Below, piece by piece: positions 41,776-50,734 of a stretch of 64,000 bases of DNA (position 1 is the first letter of the stretch; each line of letters opens with the position of its first letter). The position numbers were made by a program, and so were the translations under genes. Below the pieces are notes generated by a model that saw only the letters and a program-made list of their open reading frames with translations, made no database searches and was not told the origin of the DNA. Where the stretch lies: assembly GCF_900108175.1 (NCBI RefSeq), contig NZ_FNVO01000011.1:62001-126000 (forward strand). Direction: 5' to 3'. The DNA comes from Thermomonospora echinospora (GTDB lineage Bacteria; Actinomycetota; Actinomycetes; Streptosporangiales; Streptosporangiaceae).

Positions 41776-42854
41776 ACGGAGCTCCGGGGCGGGGGCGGGG
41801 CCAGCCAGGCCGGCAGTGCTCCGGCCAGGACGGCGAACGCGGACAGCAGGGGAAGTTCGGGCCAGGACAGTGGGCTGAGCGAGGGGTACAGGTCGGCGGC
41901 GTCCACTTCGGCGGTGAGGAAGAGCAGCGCGCCGGTGCCCAGCCCGCACAGCGCCACCAGCGTCTCGGCCGGACGCCAGCGATCGGGCCGGTACACGGTA
42001 CGGCGCACGCCGCGCCCGCCGATGACGAACCCGGCGGTCGCCACCAGCAGCCCTGTGCCGAGCATCGGCAGGCCGAGATAGCGGGGCGTGGTCGCGTCCA
42101 GGACCCCGTACACGCCGACGCACACCCCCGACAGGCCGGCCAGGACCAGGGCGCCGGTGAGGAGCCGGATCCGGCGCGGCAGGTCGCCGGTACGGCCGTA
42201 GCCGCGGGAGTCCATCGCGGCGGCCAGGGCGAGGGAACGGTCCAGGGAGTCCTCCAGGACGGGGATGACGATGCCGTGCAGCGCCCGCATCCCGCGCTGG
42301 GCCCCGCCCCGCAGTTTGCGCGCCCGGCGGACCCGCAGGACGCTCTCGGCGAGCTGGGGGGCGACCGACAACGCCACCGTGACGGCCACCCCCACCTCGT
42401 ACAGGGCGGACGGCATGGCCTTGAGCATCCGTTTGGGGTTGGCGAGCGCGTTGGCGGCGCCCAGGCAGATCAGCATCGTCGCCAGCCGCAGCCCGTCGTA
42501 CAGGCCGCCCAGCAGTTGCTCGGCGGCCACCGGCCCGAACAGCCGGATCCCGGCCGCCCAGGCGGGCAGCGGGATCTGCGGCAGGGTGAACAGGATGTGC
42601 TCGCCCTCACCGCCGCCGAAGATGATCCGGAACACCACCCGGCCCGTCACCACACAACATCCCAGCAGCAGGTACAGGCGGAACGCCAGCGTCCAGGGGG
42701 CCTGGCTGCGCCGGTTCACCACGACCAGGCCCGCCGCCGCGGCGATCAGCAGCAACAGCAGCGGGTTGGTCGTGCGGCTGGCGGCGGTGGCCAGCCCGAG
42801 CGCCCACAGCCACCAGGCGCCGGGGTGCAGGTTGCGCGGCAGCCGTACGGTCAC
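41772..42854 (-). CDS. ecfT: ECF transporter transmembrane T component
   Basis: This 360-residue membrane protein with about 7-8 helices carries the EcfT coupling motifs: RVRRARKLRGGAQRGMRALH and AAAMDSRGYGRTG (the Ala-x-Ala-x-x-Ser-Arg-Gly type motif contacting the ATPases). It is longer than minimal EcfT because of C-terminal helices. The start is GTG 42854, overlapping the upstream DUF4430-like gene by GTGA. It joins the S subunit to the ATPase dimer. Confidence 0.92.
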   Translation of the reverse strand: MTVRLPRNLHPGAWWLWALGLATAASRTTNPLLLLLIAAAAGLVVVNRRSQAPWTLAFRLYLLLGCCVVTGRVVFRIIFGGGEGEHILFTLPQIPLPAWAAGIRLFGPVAAEQLLGGLYDGLRLATMLICLGAANALANPKRMLKAMPSALYEVGVAVTVALSVAPQLAESVLRVRRARKLRGGAQRGMRALHGIVIPVLEDSLDRSLALAAAMDSRGYGRTGDLPRRIRLLTGALVLAGLSGVCVGVYGVLDATTPRYLGLPMLGTGLLVATAGFVIGGRGVRRTVYRPDRWRPAETLVALCGLGTGALLFLTAEVDAADLYPSLSPLSWPELPLLSAFAVLAGALPAWLAPPPPRSSV

Positions 42855-43675
42855 CGGCGGTCACGGCGGGCCCGTACCACGGTCGCGTAGACGGCGGCGA
42901 TGAGCAGGGACAGCAGGAACCCGATGCCCAGGGCGGTGGAGACGGGCATCGGCTCCGAGGCGGCCGACGGCACGGCCGGGGGCAGTTCCGCGCCGCCGGT
43001 CCAGCCCGGAGCCTGCGTCGGGGTGTCGGTCGGGCCTGGAGTCGGCTCGGCGCTGTCGGAGACGGTGGGCGTCGAGCTGGCAGATGCGGACGGGGATGCG
43101 GACGGGGGCGGGGACGCGGATGTGCTCGGCGATGGTCTCCCCGAGGACCGCGGGGCCGGGGAGTCCGGGTCCTTCGGGCGTTCTGGGCGGACGGGGGCGA
43201 TCCGCGGCTGCGGGTTGGTGGCGGCGGTGCGGTTCTTGGAAAACGACCAGCCCTCGAAGCTGCCGGGCGGTGGTCTGCGGTTCTTCACGCCCCAGTCGCT
43301 GTAGTGCCAGGTGCCGCCGTTGGGCGCGTGCCAGTACGACCAGTACGCGCTGGCGGGCGGGGTGTCGATGCACGGCTCGCTGGACGGGCCGGGCTTGCCC
43401 TCGATCCGGCAGATGAACCCCAGCCCCCACCGTGCGGTGCCGGTGACCGAGATTCCGGCGTTCTGCAACGCCGCCAGCCCGGTGTCCTGCGGGCCGGGGG
43501 CGCAGCGGACGATCGACGGTCCGCCCAGCTCCTGGAAGTCGATGACGACCGTGACACCGCCTGCGTCCGGGCAGAAGCCGGGCGTGCCCCGGCGCGGGTC
43601 GGCCTGCGCCGGGGGCGTGTGCAGCACCGCGATCGCGGCGGCCAGCACCACCGCGATCGCTCGTCCCGATCTCAT
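42851..43675 (-). CDS. membrane-anchored transcobalamin C-domain-like (DUF4430-like) protein
   Basis: This 274-residue protein has a signal peptide (AIAVVLAAAIAVLHTPPAQA), a DUF4430-like domain at about 30-150 (GVTVVIDFQELGGPSIVRCA, GLAALQNAGISVTGT, EPCIDTPPASAYWSYWHAPN, FEGWSFSKNR), then a Pro/Ser/Thr-rich stalk (about 155-235). A C-terminal transmembrane helix ends with RARRDRR. The protein would stand on the outer face of the membrane, near the ECF importer. It is coupled by 4 bp to the alpha-barrel gene upstream and to ecfT downstream. Proposed role: second half of a split B12-binding protein. Confidence 0.75.
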   Translation of the reverse strand: MRSGRAIAVVLAAAIAVLHTPPAQADPRRGTPGFCPDAGGVTVVIDFQELGGPSIVRCAPGPQDTGLAALQNAGISVTGTARWGLGFICRIEGKPGPSSEPCIDTPPASAYWSYWHAPNGGTWHYSDWGVKNRRPPPGSFEGWSFSKNRTAATNPQPRIAPVRPERPKDPDSPAPRSSGRPSPSTSASPPPSASPSASASSTPTVSDSAEPTPGPTDTPTQAPGWTGGAELPPAVPSAASEPMPVSTALGIGFLLSLLIAAVYATVVRARRDRR

Positions 43676-44811
43676 CTGCCGATGTCGGCCAGGGAGACCC
43701 TGGCCAGCACGAGCAGAGCCTGCGGGGTGGCCCGCCGCCACTGGTCCCGGGTGACCTGGGTGATGCCGTCCTCGGCCGCCGTGCGCAGGGCGGCCCGGTT
43801 GTAGGCGATGGCGCCGACGTCCGGCCTGGCCTTGCCCGCGTTGGCCGGGGTGAGCTGGTGGGTGCGGACCCAGTGGCCCGCCCGGTTGGCGGCTTGGCGC
43901 AGTTCGCCGGCGGTCTTGGGCGTCACCAGCTTCGTGGCGGCGACCGCCCGTAGCGCCTGCCCGGCCAGGCCGGTGCTGTTGGTGTTGGAGGCCGCGGTCG
44001 GCCCCGAGCCGCCGAAGGAGCCGTCCTTGCGCTGGATGCGCTTGAGCCACAGCGCGCCCTTGCGGGCCGCGTCACCGGCGGGCTTGTCGCCCGCCTTGTA
44101 GGCGGCCAGCAGCGCCTGCACGGCGATGCCGGTGCTGTCGGGGTCCAGCACCGGCTTGGTGGCCTTGTCGCAGGTCGGCGCGGGCGTGCCGAACTGGTTC
44201 GGCGACAGCCGGAAGCCACCGGCCTTGCACTGCTGCCGGATCAGGAACGTCACCGCCTCCCTCGGCACTCCGCCGGAACGCGCCAGGCCGAGCACGTTGA
44301 AGGACTGGCCGAAGGTGTTGCTGTTGTCGGTGGTGCCCCGGTCCTTGAACCGGCCCTTGTCCGGGCCCGATTTCACCATCAGGCCCAGCGACTCGGCCCG
44401 CAGGTTGTACTTGCCGAACTTGCGCGGGTTCGACTTGGTCGCGACGGCGACGTACAGCAGCTTGCCGGTCGGACCGGCCAGCCGCACGCCCTGCTGGCCC
44501 CAGTCGTCGAAGCTGTTGTAGGAGCGGACGTGCCCGGCCACGTACGCGGTCGACTTCTTGACCACGGCGGGCTTCACACCCGTCGCACGCAAAGCGATGA
44601 GCGTGTCCAGGGTGAGGCCCCAGTCGACGACCTGGTACTGGGGGTTGTAGACGACGCCGTTGGCGTTGAGCTGGCGGGACTGCCACTGCGCCGCCTTGAC
44701 CGCCGACTGCTTCAACAGGTCCGGCGCGGCCTGCGCGGGCAGCGCGGCCCCGCCGACCACGACGGCTCCGGCGGTGAGGGGGACGAGCACCCGCCTGACG
44801 GTGACGTGCAT
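43672..44811 (-). CDS. secreted transcobalamin-like alpha/alpha-barrel protein
   Basis: This 379-residue protein has a signal peptide ending ALPAQA-A, then repeated helix pairs of the prenyltransferase/terpenoid-cyclase-like alpha6/alpha6 barrel (SAVKAAQWQSRQLNANGVVY, FLIRQQCKAGGFRLSPNQFG, LWLKRIQRKDGSFGGSGP, STGLAGQALRAVAA). Animal transcobalamin and intrinsic factor use this same barrel as the N-terminal half of the B12 site. Start ATG 44811 is first behind riboswitch A. The stop overlaps the DUF4430-like gene by ATGA. B12 binding is inferred from architecture and operon. Confidence 0.72.
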   Translation of the reverse strand: MHVTVRRVLVPLTAGAVVVGGAALPAQAAPDLLKQSAVKAAQWQSRQLNANGVVYNPQYQVVDWGLTLDTLIALRATGVKPAVVKKSTAYVAGHVRSYNSFDDWGQQGVRLAGPTGKLLYVAVATKSNPRKFGKYNLRAESLGLMVKSGPDKGRFKDRGTTDNSNTFGQSFNVLGLARSGGVPREAVTFLIRQQCKAGGFRLSPNQFGTPAPTCDKATKPVLDPDSTGIAVQALLAAYKAGDKPAGDAARKGALWLKRIQRKDGSFGGSGPTAASNTNSTGLAGQALRAVAATKLVTPKTAGELRQAANRAGHWVRTHQLTPANAGKARPDVGAIAYNRAALRTAAEDGITQVTRDQWRRATPQALLVLARVSLADIGR

Positions 44812-44870
44812 GAATGAGGCCCTTTCGCTCGGGTCGCGAGAGGCACCCCGGAGCGGCCAGAAACGACGAA

Positions 44871-44905
44871 CCGCCTGCTGCGCGCCGGACGACGCGGGCA
44901 GGCGG
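44871..44905 (-). terminator. attenuator hairpin of B12 riboswitch A
   Basis: Stem CCGCCTGC (44871-44878) / GCAGGCGG (44898-44905); on the minus strand it is followed by TTCGTCGTTT. It sits between the riboswitch and the first gene of the capture operon, consistent with transcriptional control. Confidence 0.65.
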
Positions 44906-44974
44906 GGCACGGACCTGGCGATCCGGACTCCACCTGTAGACCACGACAGTTGAGAGTCGTACGCGCCCCGGCCG

Positions 44975-45075
44975 GGCATTCCGGCTCACGGCCACAAGGG
45001 CCGCCTACGGTTGCGGGTCAGCGCCGGCTTTGGACCGGCTTCCCCCGACCGGGACGCTGAAGTTGTCCCCGGGAT
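44975..45075 (-). promoter_or_regulatory. cobalamin riboswitch A (transcobalamin-like/ECF operon)
   Basis: Minus strand: GGGGGAAGCCGGTCCAAAGC, CGGCGCTGACCCGCAACCGT (B12 box 45008-45028), GGCGGCCCTTGTGGCC stem and GAGCCGGAATGCCCG. The conserved blocks appear in the riboswitch order. Likely ends transcription of the operon when cobalamin is bound. Confidence 0.87.
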
Positions 45076-45294
45076 GCTAACCCAGACCGGGCATCCCGCC
45101 CATAGGACAGGTGCACCCGTTCACCGCCCGGACGGGAACACCGACGTCACAACGGCCGGAATGCCGGAAGCGGCCACCTGAGCGGTCCGTCCCAGGACGC
45201 TCAACGGCGCACGGCCGGCGAGCCGGCGATCGGTGTCTGCGAACAACCCCCGTCGCCATGGGCGGGCCGATCCGGGGTGTCTATACTCCGGAGC

Positions 45295-45490
45295 GCGGAT
45301 GGTTCACCCGCCTCCTGCGCGGGGGTGGGTGTCGTAAGAGGGAACCCGGTGGGAATCCGGGACTGCCCCGCAGCGGTGAACGGGAACGACCGCCGTCACA
45401 TGGCACTGGGCCTCGGGCCTGGGAAGCGACGGCCAGTAGGGCGCGCCTGCCTCCAGCAGGTGCGGTGCCCGTGAGTCCGAAGACCTGCCT
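45295..45490 (+). promoter_or_regulatory. cobalamin riboswitch C (upstream of metE)
   Basis: Textbook blocks in order: AGGGAACCCGGTGGGAATCC (45339-45358), GGGACTGCCCCGCAGCGGTGA and, at the 3' end, GTGAGTCCGAAGACCTGCC (45471-45489). A hairpin CGCGCGCCG-tc-CGGCGCGCG follows, and GACTCCC at 45568-45574 can pair with the metE ribosome site GGGAGAGTC, suggesting translational or mixed control. Confidence 0.95.
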
Positions 45491-45611
45491 CCGCCCGCGC
45501 GCCGTCCGGCGCGCGGTGGTCCGTGGCCTCGCGGGAGGGCCTGGGACGCGGCGGCCCGTCGTGCTCTGACTCCCGTGCGGCCACGGTGATGGCACGCGAG
45601 GGAGAGTCGCC

Positions 45612-47858
45612 ATGAACACGACCGTGCTCGGTTATCCGCGGATCGGCGGGCGTCGGGAGCTGAAGAAGGCCACCGAGGCGTACTGGGCGGGCCGCCTCGA
45701 TGCCGCCGGACTGGAAAGGGCCGCCGAGGGGCTGCGCCGTCAGACCTGGGACACGCTGGCGGAGGCCGGGGTCGGGCTGATCCCGTCGAACACCTTCTCG
45801 CTGTACGACCAGATGCTCGACATGAGCGTGCTGGTGGACGCGGTGCCCGGCCGGTTCCGGCATCTGGAGGGGCTGGACGCCTACTTCGCGATGGCCCGCG
45901 GCGCCGAGGGAGTGGCGCCGCTGGAGATGACCAAGTGGTTCGACACCAACTACCACTACATCGTCCCCGAAATCGGCCCGGACACCGGTTTCCGCGTTCC
46001 CGCGCCGACCGACGCCAAGCCGATCGCCGAGTACCGGGAGGCCGCCGGGCTGGGAATCGAGACTCGGCCCGTGCTCGTCGGCCCGCTCAGCTACCTGCTG
46101 CTGTCCAAGCCCGCTCCGGGCTCTCCCACGGGGTTCCGGCCGCTGGACCTGCTGGATCCGCTGGTGGAGGTGTACGCCGAACTGCTGGAGCGGCTGGCCG
46201 GAGCAGGAACGCAATGGGTACAGCTGGATGAGCCCGTGCTGGCGGCCGACCGTTCCAACGCGGAACTGGCGGCGCTGCGCCGCGCCTACGACCGGCTGGG
46301 CAGCCTGCCGTCCCGGCCGCGGCTGCTGGTGGCGACCTACTTCGGGGAGATCAGGGACGCGCTGCCGGTGCTCGCGGCCACCAAGGTGGAGGCGATCGGG
46401 CTGGACTTCGTGGCCGGGCCGGGCAACCGCCAGGCCCTGGGCGCCATCGGCGGGCTCGGCCCCGCCAAGACCCTGGTGGCCGGGGTCGTGGACGGCCGCA
46501 ACGTGTGGCGCACCGACCTGAACGCCGCCATGGGGACGTGCGCGTCCCTGCTGGGCCTGTCCGGTGAGCTCGTGGTGGGCACCTCCTGCTCCCTGCTGCA
46601 CGTCCCCCTCGACGTCGAGGAGGAGACCGGCCTGGACCCCCGGCTGGCCGGGCGGCTGGCGTTCGCCCGCCAGAAGGTGGACGAGGTCGTCCTGGTCGGC
46701 CGGGCACTGCGCGAAGGCAGGGAGGCCGTCGCCGACCGCATCCCCGCAGCCGGTGTGGCCGAGGAGTTCGTCAACGCCCGGGTACGGGCCAGGCTGGATG
46801 CCCTCGGCGACGGCGCGCCCCGCCGGGACTACGCCGAACGTCGTGCCGCACAACTCGACCTGCCGCTGCTGCCGACCACTACCATCGGCTCGTTCCCCCA
46901 GACTGACGAGGTGCGCCGCGCCCGCGCCGACCACCGCGCCGGACGCATCGACGCCGCCGCCTACCAAGCCGCGATGCGGGCCGAGATCGACCGGGTCATC
47001 GCCCTGCAGGAGGACATCGGCCTGGACGTCCTCGTGCACGGCGAGCCCGAACGCAACGACATGGTGCAGTACTTCGCCGAACGCCTGGACGGCTACGCCC
47101 ACACCGTCCACGGGTGGGTGCAGTCCTACGGCACCCGCTACGTGCGCCCGCCGATCCTGTTCGGCGACGTGGCACGGCCGGAACCGATGACCGTGGCGTG
47201 GACGACCTACGCCCAGTCGCAGACGACCAAGCCGGTCAAGGGCATGCTCACCGGGCCGGTCACCATGCTCGCCTGGTCGTTCGTGCGCACCGACCAGCCG
47301 CTGGCCGACACCGCCCGCCAGGTCGCCCTGGCCTTGCGGGACGAGGTCCACGACCTGGAGCAGGCCGGGATCCGCGTCATCCAGGTGGACGAACCCGCGC
47401 TGCGTGAGCTGCTGCCGCTGCGCCGGGCCGACCACGCCGCCTACCTGGACTGGGCCGTCGGCGCCTTCCGCCTGGCCACCTGCGGCGCCGCCGCCTCCAC
47501 CCAGATCCACACCCACATGTGCTACTCCGAATTCGGCGACGTCATCGACGCCATCGGCGCCCTGGACGCCGACGTCACCAGCGTCGAGGCCGCCCGCTCC
47601 CGCATGGAACTGCTCACCGACCTGGACGACGCCGGCTACCGCCAGTCGATCGGGCCCGGTGTCTACGACATCCACTCACCCCGCGTCCCCGATGCCGAGG
47701 AGATGGAACAGGCCCTCCGCCACGCCCTGGACGCGGTGGACGCCGACCGGCTGTGGGTCAACCCCGACTGCGGCCTGAAGACCCGCGGCTACGCCGAGGT
47801 CGAACCCGCGCTGCGCAACATGGTCACCGCCGCCCGGCGCGTCCGCGCCACACTGTGA
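45612..47858 (+). CDS. metE: cobalamin-independent methionine synthase
   Basis: This 748-residue enzyme transfers a methyl group from 5-methyltetrahydropteroyltri-glutamate to homocysteine without B12. The N-terminal half starts [20 protein letters not shown]. The C-terminal catalytic half has [18 protein letters not shown] and the zinc ligands in [11 protein letters not shown] (His/Cys about 633-637), a Glu-containing strand and [11 protein letters not shown] (Cys). A B12 riboswitch in front shuts it off when cobalamin is available, leaving B12-dependent synthesis. Start ATG 45612 has GGGAGAG. A hairpin terminator follows. Confidence 0.97.
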   Translation: MNTTVLGYPRIGGRRELKKATEAYWAGRLDAAGLERAAEGLRRQTWDTLAEAGVGLIPSNTFSLYDQMLDMSVLVDAVPGRFRHLEGLDAYFAMARGAEGVAPLEMTKWFDTNYHYIVPEIGPDTGFRVPAPTDAKPIAEYREAAGLGIETRPVLVGPLSYLLLSKPAPGSPTGFRPLDLLDPLVEVYAELLERLAGAGTQWVQLDEPVLAADRSNAELAALRRAYDRLGSLPSRPRLLVATYFGEIRDALPVLAATKVEAIGLDFVAGPGNRQALGAIGGLGPAKTLVAGVVDGRNVWRTDLNAAMGTCASLLGLSGELVVGTSCSLLHVPLDVEEETGLDPRLAGRLAFARQKVDEVVLVGRALREGREAVADRIPAAGVAEEFVNARVRARLDALGDGAPRRDYAERRAAQLDLPLLPTTTIGSFPQTDEVRRARADHRAGRIDAAAYQAAMRAEIDRVIALQEDIGLDVLVHGEPERNDMVQYFAERLDGYAHTVHGWVQSYGTRYVRPPILFGDVARPEPMTVAWTTYAQSQTTKPVKGMLTGPVTMLAWSFVRTDQPLADTARQVALALRDEVHDLEQAGIRVIQVDEPALRELLPLRRADHAAYLDWAVGAFRLATCGAAASTQIHTHMCYSEFGDVIDAIGALDADVTSVEAARSRMELLTDLDDAGYRQSIGPGVYDIHSPRVPDAEEMEQALRHALDAVDADRLWVNPDCGLKTRGYAEVEPALRNMVTAARRVRATL

Positions 47859-47866
47859 CCTTCCCT

Positions 47867-47893
47867 GCCGGGGTGGCCCTGTGCCGCCCCGGC
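47867..47893 (+). terminator. metE terminator
   Basis: gccggggtgg (47867-47876) pairs with ccgccccggc (47884-47893) over 10 bp with one G-T pair and a 7-base loop, 8 bp after the metE stop. Confidence 0.7.
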
Positions 47894-47979
47894 GAGCCCT
47901 GGGCTCGGGCGGCGGAGGTGCGGATGGTCACGCCCATCGGCCCTCATCTCGGCTATCTCGCAGATGCCATGGCATGTCA

Positions 47980-48135
47980 GTATGTCGGGGTAGGCGACGG
48001 CGGAACGAGGAAGCCGGTGGAAATCCGGCGCGGTCCCGCCACTGTGATCGGTGAGCGACTCCCGACATGGCCACTGCCCGCGCTGCGGGTGGGAAGGCCG
48101 GGAGGAGCCTCGACCCGAGAGCCAGGAGACTCACG
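47980..48135 (+). promoter_or_regulatory. cobalamin riboswitch D (upstream of ferredoxin-like/Btu operon)
   Basis: Conserved blocks: GAGGAAGCCGGTGGAAATCC (48007-48026), GGCGCGGTCCCGCCACTGTG and GAGAGCCAGGAGACTCAC (48117-48134). This is the classic riboswitch seen before cobalt/cobalamin genes in actinobacteria. Confidence 0.95.
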
Positions 48136-48192
48136 CGGTCGCCTCCTCGATGAGGCTGGGGCGGATTTCCCCAGAGAGGAGGATGCGTCGGC

Positions 48193-48573
48193 ATGCCCGA
48201 GGTCAAGGGCGGCCCGGTGCCGTGCCGGGTCACGGTGTGCCGGGACTGCTGCTGCGGCAGCGCCAAGGTGACCGGCATCGACCATGACGAGCAGGTCGCG
48301 TTCCTGTGCGGGCAGGTCCCGGTGCGCGTGTCGGAGTGCTTGGACGTGTGCGAGCAGGCCAACGTGATCGTCGTGCAGCCGTCGGCCGCCGGCCGTGCGG
48401 CCGGAGCCCGGCCGGTCTGGTTCGGGCTGGTCAACGATGCCGCGGGCACCGAGGACATCGCGGCCCGGGTGCGCGCCGGGGGCCCCGGCGTCGCCCCGCT
48501 GCCCGACGTCCTGGACCTGTACGCCTTCACCCCGCCGCGGCGCGCCGCGTCCAGTCCGCCCCGCAGTCGATGA
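48193..48573 (+). CDS. thioredoxin-like [2Fe-2S] ferredoxin-domain protein of B12 locus
   Basis: This 126-residue protein has CRVTVCRDCCCGSAKVTGID early and SECLDVCEQANVIVVQPS later, the C-x(n)-C...C-x3-C pattern of thioredoxin-fold [2Fe-2S] ferredoxins (NuoE-like). Small proteins of this type sit next to cobalamin genes in actinobacteria. It may support reduction of cobalamin; that is inference. Start ATG 48193 follows GAGAGGAGG. It is the first gene after riboswitch D. Confidence 0.78.
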   Translation: MPEVKGGPVPCRVTVCRDCCCGSAKVTGIDHDEQVAFLCGQVPVRVSECLDVCEQANVIVVQPSAAGRAAGARPVWFGLVNDAAGTEDIAARVRAGGPGVAPLPDVLDLYAFTPPRRAASSPPRSR

Positions 48574-48617
48574 CCATCAACGCCTGCGGGCCATGAGGCT
48601 GCGCGGGAGAAAGCCCG

Positions 48618-48646
48618 CGAGCCGTCGTGCTTGGGGCACGGCTCTG
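48618..48646 (+). terminator. hairpin between ferredoxin-like gene and btuF
   Basis: gagccgt...acggctc pairs around 48619-48645 (gagccgtcgtgc/gcacggctc), 26 bp before the lipoprotein start. It may attenuate read-through into the ABC importer genes. Confidence 0.45.
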
Positions 48647-48671
48647 AACGCCCCCTGAAAGGACTCACTTC

Positions 48672-49655
48672 ATGATGGGCAGACGCCCACTGTCCCTGCT
48701 GCTGGCCCTTGCCTCGGTCCTGTTCGTCGCCGCCTGCGGTGGCTCCTCAGGCGGGGCCGGGGCCGGGGCGCCCGCCGCCGAGGGCTTTCCCGTGACGGTG
48801 ACGAACTGCGGGGTGAGGACCACTTACCAGCGTCCGCCGCAGCGTGCGGTGACGCTTAACCAGCACGCGACCGAGATCGTGCTGGCGCTCGGGCTGGAGA
48901 GGTCGATGGTCGGCACCGGCTACCTCGACGATGAGGTCCTGCCGGAGTTGCGGGCCGCCTATGACCAGGTCAAGGTGCTGTCCAAGGAGTACCCCTCGTA
49001 TGAGGCCCTGCTATCGGCCGAGCCCGACTTCGTGTACGGCGGGTGGTCGAGCGCGTTCGCCGAGAAGGAGGGCCGCAGCCGGGCGGCCCTGAGGAAGGCC
49101 GGGATCGCCACCCATCTGAACATCGAGGAGTGCCCGTCCGGGCCGGTGACCATGGCCACGGTGGAGGAGGAGATCCGGACGATCGCCAAGATCTTCGGTG
49201 TGCCGGAACGGGCCGAGCGGCGGATCGCGTCCCTGCGCACCGTCCTGGACGGGGTCGAGGGCGCGCTGGCCGGTGTTGCGCCGGTCAAGGCCGCCGTCTA
49301 CGACAGCGGCGACAAGACCGTCTTCACCGCGGGCGGCGCGGGCATCGGCAACGAGATGATCCGGCTGGCCGGCGGGACCAATCTGTTCTCCGACGTGCAG
49401 AAGGCCTATGGGGACGTGTCGTTCGAGCAACTGGCCGAGCGGGCGCCCGAGGTGATCGTCATCTATGACTACGGCGAGCGGTCGGCCGAGGACAAGAAGC
49501 GGTTCCTGCTGGCCAATCCGGCGCTGAAGGACGTGCCCGCGATCAGGAACGAGCGGTTCGCGGTGCTGCCGCTGTCGTCCACCGTGACCGGGATTCGGGT
49601 GGCGGGCGCGGTGGAGTCGCTGGCCCGGCAGCTGCACCCGGACCGTTTCGCGTGA
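48672..49655 (+). CDS. btuF: cobalamin ABC transporter substrate-binding lipoprotein (BtuF-type)
   Basis: This 327-residue lipoprotein has a signal and lipobox LFVAAC-G (Cys about 22), then a class III periplasmic-binding fold with RAVTLNQHATEIVLALGLER, PEVIVIYDYG and a long backbone helix (EEEIRTIAKIFGVPERAERR). It captures cobalamin or a cobalamin-like chelate and hands it to the permease. Riboswitch D upstream favours B12 over a siderophore. ATG 48672 and ATG 48675 are both possible starts. Confidence 0.85.
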   Translation: MMGRRPLSLLLALASVLFVAACGGSSGGAGAGAPAAEGFPVTVTNCGVRTTYQRPPQRAVTLNQHATEIVLALGLERSMVGTGYLDDEVLPELRAAYDQVKVLSKEYPSYEALLSAEPDFVYGGWSSAFAEKEGRSRAALRKAGIATHLNIEECPSGPVTMATVEEEIRTIAKIFGVPERAERRIASLRTVLDGVEGALAGVAPVKAAVYDSGDKTVFTAGGAGIGNEMIRLAGGTNLFSDVQKAYGDVSFEQLAERAPEVIVIYDYGERSAEDKKRFLLANPALKDVPAIRNERFAVLPLSSTVTGIRVAGAVESLARQLHPDRFA

Positions 49656-50734
49656 CCGACATCGCCGAACCGCGCACCTCCGGCGGCGTGGCGATCACCG
49701 CGCCACGCCGCCCGCGGCTGCCGTACCCGTTGGTCCTGCCGGTGCTGGCCGCCCTGGTGGCGGTGGCGGCGACGGCCGGGATCGCGGCCGGGTCGGTGGG
49801 CGTCCCGGCCGGCGAGGTGTGGGGCATCCTGGCGCACCGGCTGCATCCGGCGCTGGCCGACCCGACCTGGACGCCGGTCCGCGAGACCATCGTGATCGAC
49901 GTCCGGCTGCCCCGCGTGCTGCTGTGCGGTGTGGTCGGGGCGGGGCTGTCGGTGTGCGGGATGGCGCTGCAGGCGCTGGTGCGCAACCCGCTGGCCGACC
50001 CGATGCTGCTGGGGGTCTCCTCGGGCGCGACGGTCGGCGCCGTCGTGGTCGTGGTGTTCGGCCTGACGCTTTTCGGCCCGTTCTCCCTGCCGCTGGCCGC
50101 GTTCTGCGGCGCGCTCGCCGCCCTGGTGGCGGTCTACCTGCTGGCCCACTCCGGCGGGCGGATGACCACGGTGCGGCTCGTGCTGGCCGGGGTGGCGACC
50201 GCCGAGGTGCTGTCGGCGGTCGCCAGCTATCTGGTCGTCACCTCTGACGACCCTCATGCGGCCGAGTCCGCGTTGCGCTGGATGCTCGGCGGGCTGGGCG
50301 GCACCACCTGGGACCTGCTGCCGATCCCCGCCGCCGCCGTGCTCGCCGGCACGGCCGTGCTGCTGGGCGTGTCCCGTCCGCTGAACCTGCTGCTGGCGGG
50401 GGAGGAGGCCGCCGCCGCCCTCGGGCTGACCGTGCACCGTTTCCGGGCGGCGATGTTCGTCCTGGTCGCGTTGATGATCGGGACGATGGTCGCGGTCAGC
50501 GGCTCGATCGGCTTCGTGGGGCTGATCATGCCGCACATCGTGCGGCTGCTGGTCGGCGCCGACCACCGCCGGGCGCTGCCCGCCGCCGCGCTGCTCGGCG
50601 CGGCGTTCCTGATCGTCGCCGACCTGGCCGCCCGTACCCTCATCAGCCCGGAGGAGATCCCCGTCGGCATCATCACCGCCCTGGTCGGCGGCCCGTTCTT
50701 CCTGTGGCTCATGCGACGCCGGGCGGCCTCATGA
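49652..50734 (+). CDS. btuC: cobalamin ABC transporter permease (BtuC/FecCD type)
   Basis: This 360-residue permease has about ten helices. FecCD family marks are RLPRVLLCGVVGAGLSVCGM, ALVRNPLADPMLLGVSSGAT, GSIGFVGLIMPHIVRLLVGA and IPVGIITALVGGPFFLWLM. Start GTG 49652 overlaps the btuF stop (GTGA); its stop overlaps btuD (ATGA). Forms the channel of the BtuCDF-type importer. Confidence 0.92.
   Translation: MTDIAEPRTSGGVAITAPRRPRLPYPLVLPVLAALVAVAATAGIAAGSVGVPAGEVWGILAHRLHPALADPTWTPVRETIVIDVRLPRVLLCGVVGAGLSVCGMALQALVRNPLADPMLLGVSSGATVGAVVVVVFGLTLFGPFSLPLAAFCGALAALVAVYLLAHSGGRMTTVRLVLAGVATAEVLSAVASYLVVTSDDPHAAESALRWMLGGLGGTTWDLLPIPAAAVLAGTAVLLGVSRPLNLLLAGEEAAAALGLTVHRFRAAMFVLVALMIGTMVAVSGSIGFVGLIMPHIVRLLVGADHRRALPAAALLGAAFLIVADLAARTLISPEEIPVGIITALVGGPFFLWLMRRRAAS

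Noticed and set aside
42851-43430. LPxTG/LAxTG sorting signal at the end of the DUF4430-like surface protein
   Set aside because: The tail has a membrane helix and basic end but no sortase motif before it, so simple membrane anchoring is preferred.
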